A stretch of 64,000 bases of DNA, from the NCBI GenBank assembly GCA_026692725.1, contig JAPMUG010000008.1, forward strand, positions 106,299 to 170,298, given 5' to 3'. The notes under the pieces were generated by a model. The model saw only the letters and a list, made by a program, of their open reading frames with translations, was not told the DNA's origin and did not search any database. The DNA comes from Ecytonucleospora hepatopenaei. Its lineage: Eukaryota; Microsporidia; Enterocytozoonidae. Numbering within the stretch: the stretch's first letter is position 1; each line of letters begins with the position of its first letter. The position numbers were made by a program, and so were the translations under genes. This document shows positions 1 through 8,988 of this stretch, in pieces.

Positions 1-986
1 GAAAGCAATTTATCTTTAGAAATGCATTTAAGCATACCTTCCTTTCTACTACCTTTAAAATAGTTTTGTTTTGTAAAATAAAATAAAGTTCTCATAAATA
101 AAGCTAAATATGGCATTCCAATCAAAATATTTGGAATTTGCTGAACAGTAATAAATTTTAAAAAACCTTGGTTCCAATATTGCTTTTGAATAAAATTATA
201 TGGAACAATTATTTTAAAATTGCAATTATTTTTTATATATAGAAGAAGACAAAATGATTGATATAGTGAAAATGGCAAAAATATTGCTGTTATAAACGTT
301 AAAACACAAACAGAATTAGTTACAAATGTTGACTTGCTAAACCAATTCAGGGATGTTTTTTTGATTACATCATGATCAAAAAATAACAATATTAATAAAA
401 TACCATTGGATCTACAAAATGATGATATTCCAAACATCAAAATAGAATGTAAAATGTTTCCCTGTAAAAAATTGTAATATCCGCATAAAAACAACAATGT
501 AAATAGAGATTCTGTATATACTGATGAATATATAATGCCTGGTATGCACAATATAAAGTAAATAGCACATTTATAAGCAATCAAATAATTTTTAGTTTTT
601 TGTAAAACTATCTTGAATAAAAATAGTGCAGATATAAAAAAGTAAATGTTATTTAAAACTATTCCAAGAGTGCAAATATCAATCTTATGACGAAAAATAA
701 AAAATAAACATTTCTGTATAACATTAATAATGGATATGTGTAAAGGCATAAATGCCATTGCATGTTCATAAAAGTATCCATCTTGAGCTATTTTAATAAA
801 ATGCATAGCATCCCAAGAAATCAAATGGGAAAATAAACTTTTAACATTCGCTGTACTTTTATCAAACCTAACGAAAAAGTATTTTGTAACAAAACTAATA
901 ATGAATAAAAATGTCTGTGAAAGAATAAAAACATACAATAGTTTTAAAAAGACAAACCTTAAACTTTTAGCATCGTATAAATTCAT
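1..986 (-). CDS. GPI18: GPI mannosyltransferase 2 (PIG-V/Gpi18), 3' end cut by window edge
   Basis: The minus-strand frame opens at an ATG at 986 and runs without a stop off the left edge, giving at least 328 residues. Residues about 58-82 read SWDAMHFIKIAQDGYFYEHA followed by MAFMPL, the luminal motif of PIG-V/Gpi18 (WD-x-HF, IA-x-GY-x-E, AF-PL). Near the visible C-terminus NQGFLKFITVQQIPNILIG matches the second conserved PIG-V block. Long hydrophobic stretches in between fit a multi-pass ER membrane protein. Family knowledge: it adds the second mannose to the GPI anchor precursor in the ER, so surface proteins of this parasite are probably GPI anchored. The stop codon lies outside the window. 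Identification is firm; exact C-terminus unknown. Confidence 0.88.
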   Translation of the reverse strand, partial: MNLYDAKSLRFVFLKLLYVFILSQTFLFIISFVTKYFFVRFDKSTANVKSLFSHLISWDAMHFIKIAQDGYFYEHAMAFMPLHISIINVIQKCLFFIFRHKIDICTLGIVLNNIYFFISALFLFKIVLQKTKNYLIAYKCAIYFILCIPGIIYSSVYTESLFTLLFLCGYYNFLQGNILHSILMFGISSFCRSNGILLILLFFDHDVIKKTSLNWFSKSTFVTNSVCVLTFITAIFLPFSLYQSFCLLLYIKNNCNFKIIVPYNFIQKQYWNQGFLKFITVQQIPNILIGMPYLALFMRTLFYFTKQNYFKGSRKEGMLKCISKDKLL

Positions 987-1154
987 TAATGTTTGCAAAC
1001 AAATGGGGTCATATTATAAAGGGCTTGTTTAAAAATTTCATGAATAAAATAAAAACAAGTTAATTTTTTATAACATTATTGTATAAAAACCAAGTAAAAA
1101 CTTTTTATGATGTATTGTTAAATTTAGTTATGTATTAAACAATAATTATAAATA

Positions 1155-1271
1155 GTTGCGGTCATATTTTCAGATAAGCTCCCGAACCCGTCAGCTCTCG
1201 GTAGATAAACCTGTACAAGCTTAAACAAGTACTGAGTTGAGAGATCACGCGGAAACGTTAAGTACTGCAAT
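1155..1271 (+). rRNA. 5S ribosomal RNA
   Basis: A 117-base GC-richer block in AT-rich surroundings. Its ends pair as 5S helix I: GTTGCGGT at 1155-1162 with ACTGCAAT at 1264-1271 (8 pairs, two G-U). Inside are CCCGAACCCGTCAGCTCTCGG and a later AGTACTGAGTTGAGAGATCACGC-like arm (quoted in part), which match the loop B/C and helix IV/V regions of eukaryotic 5S. A run of T follows directly, as expected for RNA polymerase III. It is a single copy on the plus strand, between two minus-strand protein genes. Confidence 0.9.
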
Positions 1272-1276
1272 TTTTT
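1271..1276 (+). terminator. Oligo-T pol III terminator of 5S rRNA
   Basis: Six consecutive T residues immediately follow the 3' strand of helix I of the 5S gene. This is the usual RNA polymerase III termination signal. The first T also pairs in helix I. Confidence 0.7.
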
Positions 1277-1323
1277 GTTAAAAAATTATATATCAATGAA
1301 TATTTTAAAGACATTTTTAATAA

Positions 1324-2127
1324 TTATTTATTGATCATTTCATTGCAAAACATTTTAAAATTTTCTTCGGTGTAAAATATTTTTCCGTTAGTTTCATTAA
1401 TACTTATTAAATATTCTTCATAATCATTTTTTGTACTATAATCTTTTTCTATCATATTGTTTTTTATTTTATATAGCTTATCATTCATTTCATTAATAAA
1501 ATCAGTAGTTATTAAAAGGGTTTTATCAAAATCAACATTTTTATGTTTCTCTTCATATTCACTATTTATTATATTTTCTTGATTATTATTTATTTGTGAA
1601 ATAATAAAATTGTATTCATCTATTGTTTTAACTTCAACTTCTTCCATTTCACCGATTTTAATGTTTTTTGTTTCAAAGTCAAAAAAACCATCACAAATTA
1701 TCTTTTCTTTATATAATTGATATTCTTCCTTTGTATAAAAATAATTTCCTGATTTTGATTCTAAAAAATTTTTAAATCCGCCTTTTGTTTTACATTGTTT
1801 TTTGTTCTTAACACCTACAAACACCTTTAAATGATTATCATTTAATTCATTATTTTCACAATTTACTTTAAGTTTTTCGTCTAAATTAAAATGTGAATTT
1901 TCTTCAATTAAATTGTTATTAATACAAGATTGTTTTAAATTCAAAAATTCTTTTAAATTAAACGTATTTCCCTTCTTGATAAATTTCTCTATTTCAGAAT
2001 TTTTAAAAATTAAATCATCTAAAAACACTTTTATGTATACTTTTTTATTGTTAACTTTCGTTAAAAACGATCTAATATGCTCAATTTGACCTACAAAGGT
2101 AGTAAAAATAAAGTTGATTTTTTCCAT
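1324..2127 (-). CDS. Hypothetical protein, 267 aa
   Basis: An ATG-started frame with no family I recognise. It opens MEKINFIFTTFVGQIEHIRS and is rich in Lys, Asn, Glu and Ile, with no signal peptide and no membrane segment. Two short stretches look alike (ESKSGNYFYTKEEYQLYKEK around residues 123-142 and ETNGKIFYTEENFKMFCNEM near the C-terminus), with the shared pattern G-K/N-x-FYT-x-E, and a further FNLKEFLNLKQ segment earlier. This hints at a repeated small helical unit. No CCC motif is evident right before the ATG. Probably a lineage-specific intracellular protein. Confidence 0.6.
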   Translation of the reverse strand: MEKINFIFTTFVGQIEHIRSFLTKVNNKKVYIKVFLDDLIFKNSEIEKFIKKGNTFNLKEFLNLKQSCINNNLIEENSHFNLDEKLKVNCENNELNDNHLKVFVGVKNKKQCKTKGGFKNFLESKSGNYFYTKEEYQLYKEKIICDGFFDFETKNIKIGEMEEVEVKTIDEYNFIISQINNNQENIINSEYEEKHKNVDFDKTLLITTDFINEMNDKLYKIKNNMIEKDYSTKNDYEEYLISINETNGKIFYTEENFKMFCNEMINK

Positions 2128-2340
2128 ATGACAAACAAGGATTATAAAATTTTAAAATATTTTAAACTATTTTTAAATCAATTAACAACAATATAGTGTT
2201 TATTTTATTCAAATATGTTAAATAAAAAATAAATAGAACTAAAATACATGTTAAATACATTTTTATTTTGAATAATATACTTTTAAAACATAATCTAGTA
2301 GGTAATTTTTTAAATAATAATATTTTTAAATAAATTTATT

Positions 2341-2901
2341 TCAAAAACATTTTTTCATAAATTCTTCCTTATCTCTTGCTGTAAATTTAACCACTGGTAA
2401 AACACGATTATCTAATAAATCTTCACACTCCTGTACTTTTACACAGTTCTCATATCCAAGAAAACAAATTAAATAACAGATATATTCAATATAACCACCA
2501 TACATAAAAATACATTCATCTGTATATTTTAAAACAATATGTTGTGCATTTTTATTCTTGTTTTTATACATTAAAACACCTCTATTGTTAGTAAATGCAC
2601 CTTCTGGAAACATAATCTTACAATTACCATACAAATAAGAAATGACATCACAGTCAAATTGAGTAACACAATTAGAACAAATTGTATTTTGTGTTTTATT
2701 ATGTAATTGTGTATTCTTTTTGCCAATTTTTTTAATTTTTATAATCCAATTTATTCTTAATAATCTTAGTCTATATAAAATATAAAGAGGATAAAATAAC
2801 AGAAACCTTAAAAAAACAATCAAAGTTATTTTTCTATATTTAGGCTGTACAAATGGATTAACACCACTCATAGGGTCAATAAACAAACTGTATTTTTCCA
2901 T
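2341..2901 (-). CDS. Loa1/Vps66-like lysophospholipid acyltransferase
   Basis: The 186-residue product starts MEKYSLFIDPMSGVNPFVQP, which closely follows the N-terminus of the fungal Loa1/Vps66 family (MEKYT-x-W-x-D-x-GTGI-PF). A hydrophobic segment at about 26-46 is followed by SNCVTQFDCDVIS, in the place of the acyltransferase block I (normally NHxxxxD), and then FPEGAFTNNRGVL, the FPEGxxTN block III. The block I histidine appears replaced by Cys, so activity is uncertain. Family role: acylation of lysophosphatidic acid in the ER or lipid droplets. The ATG is directly preceded by CCC on the coding strand (2902-2904). Confidence 0.7.
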   Translation of the reverse strand: MEKYSLFIDPMSGVNPFVQPKYRKITLIVFLRFLLFYPLYILYRLRLLRINWIIKIKKIGKKNTQLHNKTQNTICSNCVTQFDCDVISYLYGNCKIMFPEGAFTNNRGVLMYKNKNKNAQHIVLKYTDECIFMYGGYIEYICYLICFLGYENCVKVQECEDLLDNRVLPVVKFTARDKEEFMKKCF

Positions 2902-2904
2902 GGG
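2902..2904 (-). promoter_or_regulatory. CCC start-site motif abutting the Loa1-like gene ATG
   Basis: On the coding strand the sequence is TTTTAACCCATGG, so CCC touches the start codon. This is one example of the motif seen before most genes in this window. In microsporidia a CCC- or GGG-like motif close to the ATG is known to mark the transcription start, which here implies an almost leaderless mRNA. Confidence 0.55.
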
Positions 2905-2997
2905 TTAAAATACACTAATTATAAAATATTTAGACCATAAAATAGTTAAGGTTGTTTAAAAATAAAAAAGTATACTTAACCAATTTATTTTTTATAA

Positions 2998-3267
2998 TTA
3001 ATTATATCCTTTACGTATAAGTATTACTATTAATACAGATAATATTATGAATATAGGCAATAAAATTGATAATGTAATAAATATACGTTTGTTTTTATTA
3101 GGTTTATCATCTTTGTTCTTTTTAAAATTATCCATAAAACTTATTTTTCCTTCTTCATTTTTCCTTTTATTCGGTTTTTCTTTCTTTTTGATCTTTAAAC
3201 TTCCTTCGGTTTTATCATGTTCCTTTGGATCATTTTTATATTTTTTGTTTTTTTTTAACTTCTCCAA
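2998..3267 (-). pseudogene. Out-of-frame C-terminal part (transmembrane tail) of the preceding membrane-protein gene
   Basis: This frame has no ATG start; its first codon is TTG, inside the upstream gene. It encodes a Lys-rich linker (GSLKIKKKEKPNKRKNEE) and then a clear transmembrane helix (FITLSILLPIFIILSVLIVI) with a short basic tail. The upstream 597-residue protein has a signal peptide but no membrane anchor. The two frames overlap at an A9 run on the coding strand (plus 3248-3256 region), and skipping one A would fuse them into a standard type I membrane protein. I read it as the same gene interrupted by a one-base frameshift: sequencing error, mutation, or less likely programmed shifting. 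Confidence 0.65.
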
Positions 3268-5029
3268 TATATGTTGCTATATCATCTAATTTATTGCTGT
3301 TTATTATGATTTTAGCATTTTTATCCAATATCTCAACTTCTGTTTGATATGACAATACAGTTTTATCATTGCTATTTATAAAATCAATAAATTGATTAAA
3401 ATTCATATTGACTAGCATATGCCAAAAATTATTGCAGTTAATTACTATTTGTTTTTTACCATAAAAGCAAAAAATATTGAAATTGTGATCATAATTTAAA
3501 AGTATTCCTTTTAATAAATCTCTATTCGAACTATCGAAATAATCACAATACTCATTCATTTCATAATCAAAACTAATAAAGTTAGCCTTAATAATGTCAG
3601 GATTTTGTTCTTTACTTAAATATGGAACAAATCCAAATGTTTTTTTCTTTTTATCTTCATCAAGTTCTCTTTTTATCAAAAAAACATTATGACCATTTCT
3701 GTTTTTTTCATTCTCAGTTTTCTCAAGATCATCTTCCCATGTACTTTCACAATTTTGCAGCTGTAAATTGCATTTTTCTTTTAATATAAAATTAGTATTT
3801 TCGTTATTTATTTTATATATTTTATTACCACAGGTCAATTCTGTATCTTTTTTTAACATCAATTCTTTAGTTATTAAAAATCTTTTTTTGTTATCTTTGC
3901 CAGGTTTATCCTCAATTGAAATTGTAACAAAACTAAAATCAAATAGGTTTTGGTCCTTTTTAATGCTAGTAATTATTTCATCGTTTAACTTATTATCAAA
4001 TAATTTGTAAACATTATATTTTTCATTAAATATAACATCTTTAATTACAACATCATCTATTATATAACTACTTTTTATATTTGGATTTAAATATTTATCT
4101 AATAATTGGTAAATGTTTCTATTTTCTAAACATTTGACATCTTTATCATTAATATCCAAAAAAGACACATCAATGGTATTCTCTTGATTGAATTTGCATT
4201 TTACATTGTAACTCATTTCATCTCTATTTGTATCATTCAAAAATTTCAAAAATTCTTGTATGTCCATAAAAATTGACATAAAACTTTTGTTTGGTAGTTT
4301 CTCAAGAAATTCAGATGAGTCACCTTCATTTTTTTCAATAAAGTTAATTTTGTTTTCTTCTTGTAAAAATACAATTTCATAAAGGTCAGTCTTATTTGAA
4401 ATTTTAAAATTATTTTTCCTCAAAGTAAAAAGGTCGTCTTCCCAAGATATACTAAACTGGTTTAAATCATTTCCATGTAATTTATATAAACTACTGCAAT
4501 ATTTATTTTCTTCTTCACTTTCTTCACTTTCTTCTAAATTTTCTCCATCTAATAGAATTTCATTTTTATATAATAAACCCTCAGGCAAATTATTCTTTTT
4601 TAAACAAAATAAATTGTATTTCATAACATCATCATTTTTTATAGCAGAATATTCAGCAAAACCATAATATATTAAAAAATTAGTATCTGTACATTCATCT
4701 TTTTTTAGTTTTTCGTCTAAATATACAAATGGAATGTAATTAACAAAGTATTTTGTATTGTTTAAAAGTTTAAATTCTCTTTTAAGAATAAAAGTGTGTG
4801 TATTATCATTAACCTTAAAATCAAAAAGAGAAAAATCAGCAACACTATCGCTTTCTGACATTTCCTTTAGTTTTATGTAATATTCATCATTAACATCTTC
4901 TAAGTTATGTTTATCAAAGTCATTCAATTTAAAAATAGTATATTTTTCGTAAAAAGCAATGTCAGATACAACAGCATCAGTATACGTTGTATCACATAAT
5001 AAAAAACCAAGTAAATTTAAAATAATCAT
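3236..5029 (-). CDS. Secreted/type I membrane protein with tandem internal duplication, 597 aa before frameshift
   Basis: Starts MIILNLLGFLLC, a short signal peptide. The rest seems to be two divergent copies of a module of roughly 270-300 residues. Copy 1 (about 19-317) and copy 2 (about 325-590) share, in the same order, EKY-x-x-x-K-L (28-35; 337-343), a F-x-x-x-K-E strand (80-86; 384-390), WEDDL (196-200; 431-435), and a late block ending in a FL-x-FLN / FIDFIN helix and a YNVKCKF / YQTEVEI strand (250-280; 535-567). An acidic ESEESEEEN stretch sits at about 167-175. It ends KKKQKI at a poly-A run where the membrane tail continues in another frame. No known family recognised; surface or wall protein is an inference. 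Confidence 0.65.
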   Translation of the reverse strand: MIILNLLGFLLCDTTYTDAVVSDIAFYEKYTIFKLNDFDKHNLEDVNDEYYIKLKEMSESDSVADFSLFDFKVNDNTHTFILKREFKLLNNTKYFVNYIPFVYLDEKLKKDECTDTNFLIYYGFAEYSAIKNDDVMKYNLFCLKKNNLPEGLLYKNEILLDGENLEESEESEEENKYCSSLYKLHGNDLNQFSISWEDDLFTLRKNNFKISNKTDLYEIVFLQEENKINFIEKNEGDSSEFLEKLPNKSFMSIFMDIQEFLKFLNDTNRDEMSYNVKCKFNQENTIDVSFLDINDKDVKCLENRNIYQLLDKYLNPNIKSSYIIDDVVIKDVIFNEKYNVYKLFDNKLNDEIITSIKKDQNLFDFSFVTISIEDKPGKDNKKRFLITKELMLKKDTELTCGNKIYKINNENTNFILKEKCNLQLQNCESTWEDDLEKTENEKNRNGHNVFLIKRELDEDKKKKTFGFVPYLSKEQNPDIIKANFISFDYEMNEYCDYFDSSNRDLLKGILLNYDHNFNIFCFYGKKQIVINCNNFWHMLVNMNFNQFIDFINSNDKTVLSYQTEVEILDKNAKIIINSNKLDDIATYIGEVKKKQKI

Positions 5030-5043
5030 TTTTGTTAAACAAG

Positions 5044-5111
5044 AATATATAAATATATAAATATAAATATATAAATATATAAATATATAAATATAAATAT
5101 AAATATATATA
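5044..5111. repeat. AT simple repeat (ATATAAATATAAAT-like)
   Basis: Irregular tandem runs of ATAAATAT and AAATAT units in the spacer between the signal-peptide gene and the nucleoporin gene. No coding potential seen. The spacer 5030-5306 holds nothing else I can identify. Confidence 0.7.
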
Positions 5112-5306
5112 ATAATATCAAATTATATTATAAATAAGGGTAAATCAATAAATTTTTTATTTTAAAAATGATCAAAAACAAATAGTTAAAATTTATTTAA
5201 AAAATAAAAACTTTATACTTTATAACCAATAAAATACAAAAATATGTTTTTATTAAAAATATCATATTATTTCATAAACTTATCAAAAAAATAATAAATT
5301 TATTAA

Positions 5307-7316
5307 TTAAAAGTGTTCTACTTCATAAACATATACACCCGTATCCTCATCATAATCTATGTATTTTTTATTTTTATCAGTCTTAAGCCCATAAATGAAT
5401 CTTTCTTGCACACCCTTGTTAGGCCAAGTGTCCTGCTTGCCCCTTAAAAAAGTCCCCGTGCTCCTGCTGTAAGCAAACACGTTTTCAATGTATACCTTGG
5501 CCCTCTTGTTGTAGCCCTGTCCTATTTTGCTGTTAACAATAACGTCAGTGTTGTTGATGAGGATGTCACCCAGTGCCTCCCCGTTGAAAACGACGTCCTC
5601 CAGAAATTCAATCCTACCCTTTCCCTCGAATCCAACAACCAGCCTCTTGACCCTCTCCCCCTCCTGCACCTCAGCCGGAATGGTGTAGATGTTGTGTTGG
5701 ACGTATTTCTTAGGAGCCCTGAGCCCCAGTTCCACCGCCGTATCGCGTGCGTCGCGCTGCTTGAAGTGCCTGACCCTAGGGATGTCAGCCACAGCCCTGG
5801 GCCTATGGACCAAAGGCTCAGGAAAAGAAATGCCAGCAACCAAGTAAGGGTCATCATTAGCATTGCTATTATTTAATATATTATTGTTATTATTTAATAT
5901 ATTATTGTTATTATTTAATATACTACTATTGATGTTATTATTACTATTATTTAATATATTATTGTTATTAAATAAATTGTTATTATTAGCAGTAATATTA
6001 TTTAATAAATTATTATTACTATTATTTAATATATTATCATTATTGTTTTTTATACCAAATGGATTATTACTAATAGTATTATTACTTAATAAATTACTAT
6101 TACTATTATTACCTATTATACTACTATTATTACTAAATGGATTATTATTATTAGTAGTATTACTAAATGGATTATTATTACTTAATAAATTATTATTACC
6201 AAATATACTATTATTAGCATTACTGTTAGTTGTAGTATTATTACCAAATATACTATTATTATTAGTATTAGTATTATTACTTAATAAATTATTGTTAGTA
6301 TTACCAAATATACTATTAGTATTAGTATTATTACTTAATAAATTATTATTAGTAGTAGTTGTAGTATTACCAAATATACTATTATTATTATTAGTAGTAG
6401 TAGTATTATTATTACCAAATATATTACTGTTACTATTATTAGTAGTAGTATTGCCTAATAAATTATTAGTAGTATTACCAGTACTACTTACACTACCACT
6501 GTTTGTATTCTTCCTCCCTATCTCATAATCCTCTTTCCTCAACTCTTCTATTCCCTTGTCCTTATAGCATACCATTGCTGTTATGTCTGTTATATAGTTG
6601 TTGGTGCCATCTACCTTGGTGAGTGTAGATGCATATGTAGCAGCCTTGGTGCCTTTGCTGGTACTGTATATATTGCTATTTAATAGGCTATTGCTACTGC
6701 TACCAAATGTATTGTTGTATAAATTATTACTATTATATGTATTACCAAATGTATTATTATTTAATAAACTATTACCAGTATATGTATTATTTGTATTACT
6801 ATTAGTATTATATGTATTACTATTATTATTATATGTATTACTATTATTTGTATTACCAAATGTAAATGGACTACTAGTAGTATTAGTCTTATTATATGTA
6901 TTAGTACTATTCCATAGATTAGTGTTACTATTAGTGTTACTATTAGTATTATATGTGTTAGTATTATTTAATGGTACTATTGCTGTTGTTGGTTTATTAC
7001 CAAATGGACTAAAAGTATTACTACTGTTATTATATGTATTACTATTTATATTACTATTTATATTATTACCAAATCCAAATGTGTTAGTATTAGTATTGGT
7101 ATTAGTATTAGTGTTAGTATTGGTATTAAATGTATTGCTATTAAATGTATTAGTGTTACTATTCATACCAAATGGATTATTATTATTTGTATTATTGGTA
7201 TTACTACCAAATGGACTATTAGTATTAGTATTGGTGTTAGTGTTATTTGTGCTAAATCCAAATGGTTTATTTTTATTTTGGTTATTAGTATTCCATGAAT
7301 TATAATTATTAAACAT
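5307..7316 (-). CDS. Nup98/Nup145N-type FG nucleoporin
   Basis: The 669-residue product has three parts. The N-terminal two thirds is an Asn/Thr-rich repeat domain with many PFG, IFG and NTFG dipeptide repeats. Around residues 235-265 lies ITDITAMVCYKDKGIEELRK, the conserved Nup98/Nup116 linker motif (SI-x-AMP-x-Y-x-x-K-S-x-EELR). The last about 150 residues form the nucleoporin autopeptidase-type domain (GKGRIEFLEDV, TGVYVYEVEHF). It works in the central channel of the nuclear pore as part of the permeability barrier. The protein stops exactly at HF, the autocleavage site in relatives (HF|S), so no C-terminal partner is made. The C-terminal domain DNA is strikingly GC-rich compared with everything around it. 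Confidence 0.92.
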   Translation of the reverse strand: MFNNYNSWNTNNQNKNKPFGFSTNNTNTNTNTNSPFGSNTNNTNNNNPFGMNSNTNTFNSNTFNTNTNTNTNTNTNTNTFGFGNNINSNINSNTYNNSSNTFSPFGNKPTTAIVPLNNTNTYNTNSNTNSNTNLWNSTNTYNKTNTTSSPFTFGNTNNSNTYNNNSNTYNTNSNTNNTYTGNSLLNNNTFGNTYNSNNLYNNTFGSSSNSLLNSNIYSTSKGTKAATYASTLTKVDGTNNYITDITAMVCYKDKGIEELRKEDYEIGRKNTNSGSVSSTGNTTNNLLGNTTTNNSNSNIFGNNNTTTTNNNNSIFGNTTTTTNNNLLSNNTNTNSIFGNTNNNLLSNNTNTNNNSIFGNNTTTNSNANNSIFGNNNLLSNNNPFSNTTNNNNPFSNNSSIIGNNSNSNLLSNNTISNNPFGIKNNNDNILNNSNNNLLNNITANNNNLFNNNNILNNSNNNINSSILNNNNNILNNNNNILNNSNANDDPYLVAGISFPEPLVHRPRAVADIPRVRHFKQRDARDTAVELGLRAPKKYVQHNIYTIPAEVQEGERVKRLVVGFEGKGRIEFLEDVVFNGEALGDILINNTDVIVNSKIGQGYNKRAKVYIENVFAYSRSTGTFLRGKQDTWPNKGVQERFIYGLKTDKNKKYIDYDEDTGVYVYEVEHF

Positions 7317-7642
7317 TATTATATTGTATTGTGTATTATATTATAATGTATTATTATATTATTATACTATATTATTATAATGTGTTATACTATATTATAT
7401 TATATTATTATACTATATTATATTATATTAGTTATACTATTATATTATTATAATGTAAAATATTTTATATAATTCTATAAGGGTTAAATATAAAATATAT
7501 TTATATGGGAATATTTATATAAATTATTTTATTGTTATATATTTTATTTATACTATACTATACTTATATAATATATTATTTATATTATACTATACTTATT
7601 GTATATTTTATTTAAATCCATTTTTATCCATATTTTACTATT
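7317..7642. other. AT-rich spacer, TATTATA-type low complexity
   Basis: About 326 bases of TATTATA, TATAATG and TATACT variants between the nucleoporin and TFIIA genes. No open frame, RNA fold or CCC motif stands out. It resembles spacers in the 53-60 kb zone more than the poly-A/poly-T spacers of neighbouring genes. Confidence 0.5.
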
Positions 7643-7984
7643 TTACTGCTTTGCTTTTCTTTTTCTTCTCCCTCCTTCTGCTGACATGTCTGCATCACAT
7701 GCTACTATGCGGCTGTATGGCAGTGTGTAGTACGAATTGTTTATCGACACCAGAAGGTTCTTGCACAGGAACTTCCACACTCCGTCCACGTTGTTGTAGG
7801 TCAGCGCTTTCCCTTTGAACCCTATTGTGTTCGACACTTTCTCAAACACTCGGGGTATTACCTTGTCAAACTTCTCTAATATCACATTTGCTTGCTCTAC
7901 TGTTATTGCATTTGTTTTTACTTTCTCATCTACTGTTTCTAGTAGGGCACGGCCTACTATTGTTGAACGATAGAATTCATACAT
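7643..7984 (-). CDS. TOA2: TFIIA small (gamma) subunit
   Basis: A 113-residue protein starting MYEFYRSTIVGRALLETVDE, the TFIIA gamma N-terminal helix (YELYR-xTTLG-x-L-x-x-xLDE). The ITVEQANVILEKFDKVI helix and KGKALTYNNVDGVWKFLCKN segment follow, and SRIVACDAD near the end matches the C-terminal beta strand (KIVACDGK). Length fits the family. It binds TBP-TATA complexes in RNA polymerase II initiation. Codon use is less extreme in A/T than in the neighbours, like the adjacent nucleoporin C-terminal domain. The tail is very basic (GGRRKRKAKQ). Confidence 0.92.
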   Translation of the reverse strand: MYEFYRSTIVGRALLETVDEKVKTNAITVEQANVILEKFDKVIPRVFEKVSNTIGFKGKALTYNNVDGVWKFLCKNLLVSINNSYYTLPYSRIVACDADMSAEGGRRKRKAKQ

Positions 7985-8092
7985 TTTAAATTAAGGATTA
8001 AAAATATTTATATAAAAATATTATGTTATTAGGTAATGATTATAATATAATACTATTAAATAAAATAATTACATCACAATTTTATTATATGC

Positions 8093-8635
8093 TTATATTT
8101 CCTTTACTTTTTTCTTTTTTACTGTTACCTTGATTTTTGTTTTATTCACTTTTGAACATGGTAATCTTTTAGTGCTTGTATGGGATGATGATCCATAATT
8201 ATTTTCAGTTGATACTTTATCTAAACTATTAAAAAAACTAGAATAAAGATCATTTGTATCAGAATCCTCAAATTTATGTTTTCTTTTATGTTGTGTTTTT
8301 GGATTTGATTTGAATGAACTTTCTTCACTATTTAAAATTTTTAAAATTTTCTTTAGGGTAGATTTTGTTAAAGATTTAGTAGATGAATTATCATCTAATA
8401 TTCTACTTAAACTTTCTGAAAAATTATTCTTTGATTCAGTTTGTATCGACGCATTTTTAACAGTTTTAAGGTCATCCATTACTATTGGTGTGTTTTTTTC
8501 TACTGAATTATTTAAATCTTTTTTTGTATCTTTTATTGGTTCAGATTGAGTGGAATATATTTCTTTTCTAGAGTTATGTGTTAATTGACAAAAAACACAT
8601 TTAAACATTAAAAAGCATATAACAAAAAACATCAT
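8093..8635 (-). CDS. Putative secreted Ser/Lys-rich protein, 180 aa
   Basis: Opens MMFFVICFLMFKCVFCQLTH, a good signal peptide with likely cleavage after VFCQ. The mature part is hydrophilic and rich in Ser, Lys and Asp, including SSSHTSTKR, and ends in a Lys cluster (KVNKTKIKVTVKKKKVKEI). There is no further membrane segment and no family I recognise. Candidate secreted or spore-wall/host-exposed protein, by inference from the signal peptide only. Confidence 0.55.
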   Translation of the reverse strand: MMFFVICFLMFKCVFCQLTHNSRKEIYSTQSEPIKDTKKDLNNSVEKNTPIVMDDLKTVKNASIQTESKNNFSESLSRILDDNSSTKSLTKSTLKKILKILNSEESSFKSNPKTQHKRKHKFEDSDTNDLYSSFFNSLDKVSTENNYGSSSHTSTKRLPCSKVNKTKIKVTVKKKKVKEI

Positions 8636-8790
8636 ATAAAATATGGTTATTATTGAAAATAAATTTAAATATCAAAAAAATAAACATTTCATTAAAAATG
8701 ATAAATGTAAATAAAAAGCAAAAATATGTGATAAAACATAAAATTAAAACTTAAACTACAATTTTAAAAAAAAACTTTTCTGACAAAAAA

Positions 8791-8864
8791 CGGTGCTGGT
8801 GGGTCTCGAACCCACAACCTCCCGATTAACAGTCGGACGCGCTAACCTATTGCGCCACAGTACC
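8791..8864 (-). tRNA. tRNA-Asn (anticodon GTT)
   Basis: The minus strand folds as a cloverleaf: acceptor GGTACTG with CAGCACC (one A-C mismatch at the fourth pair), D arm GCGC...GCGC, anticodon stem TCCGA/TCGGG with loop CTGTTAA (anticodon GTT), and T arm GTGGG-TTCGAGA-CCCAC. The discriminator base would be the G opposite 8791. No intron. An oligo-T stretch (opposite the A run at 8785-8790) follows as pol III terminator. Confidence 0.93.
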
Positions 8865-8988
8865 TGTTTTAATGACAAATTTACAATATGATTAGTTTAC
8901 GACTAATATTTAAAAACACTTTTTTCCATAATATTTACAAAAATATAAAAGTTTTATTGCTACAGAAACATTTTTATATAAAATTTTA

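Noticed and set aside
5863..7305. Leu/Val-rich plus-strand frames opposite the Nup98 repeats
   Set aside because: Antisense shadow of Asn/Thr codon repeats; the minus strand has conserved domains.
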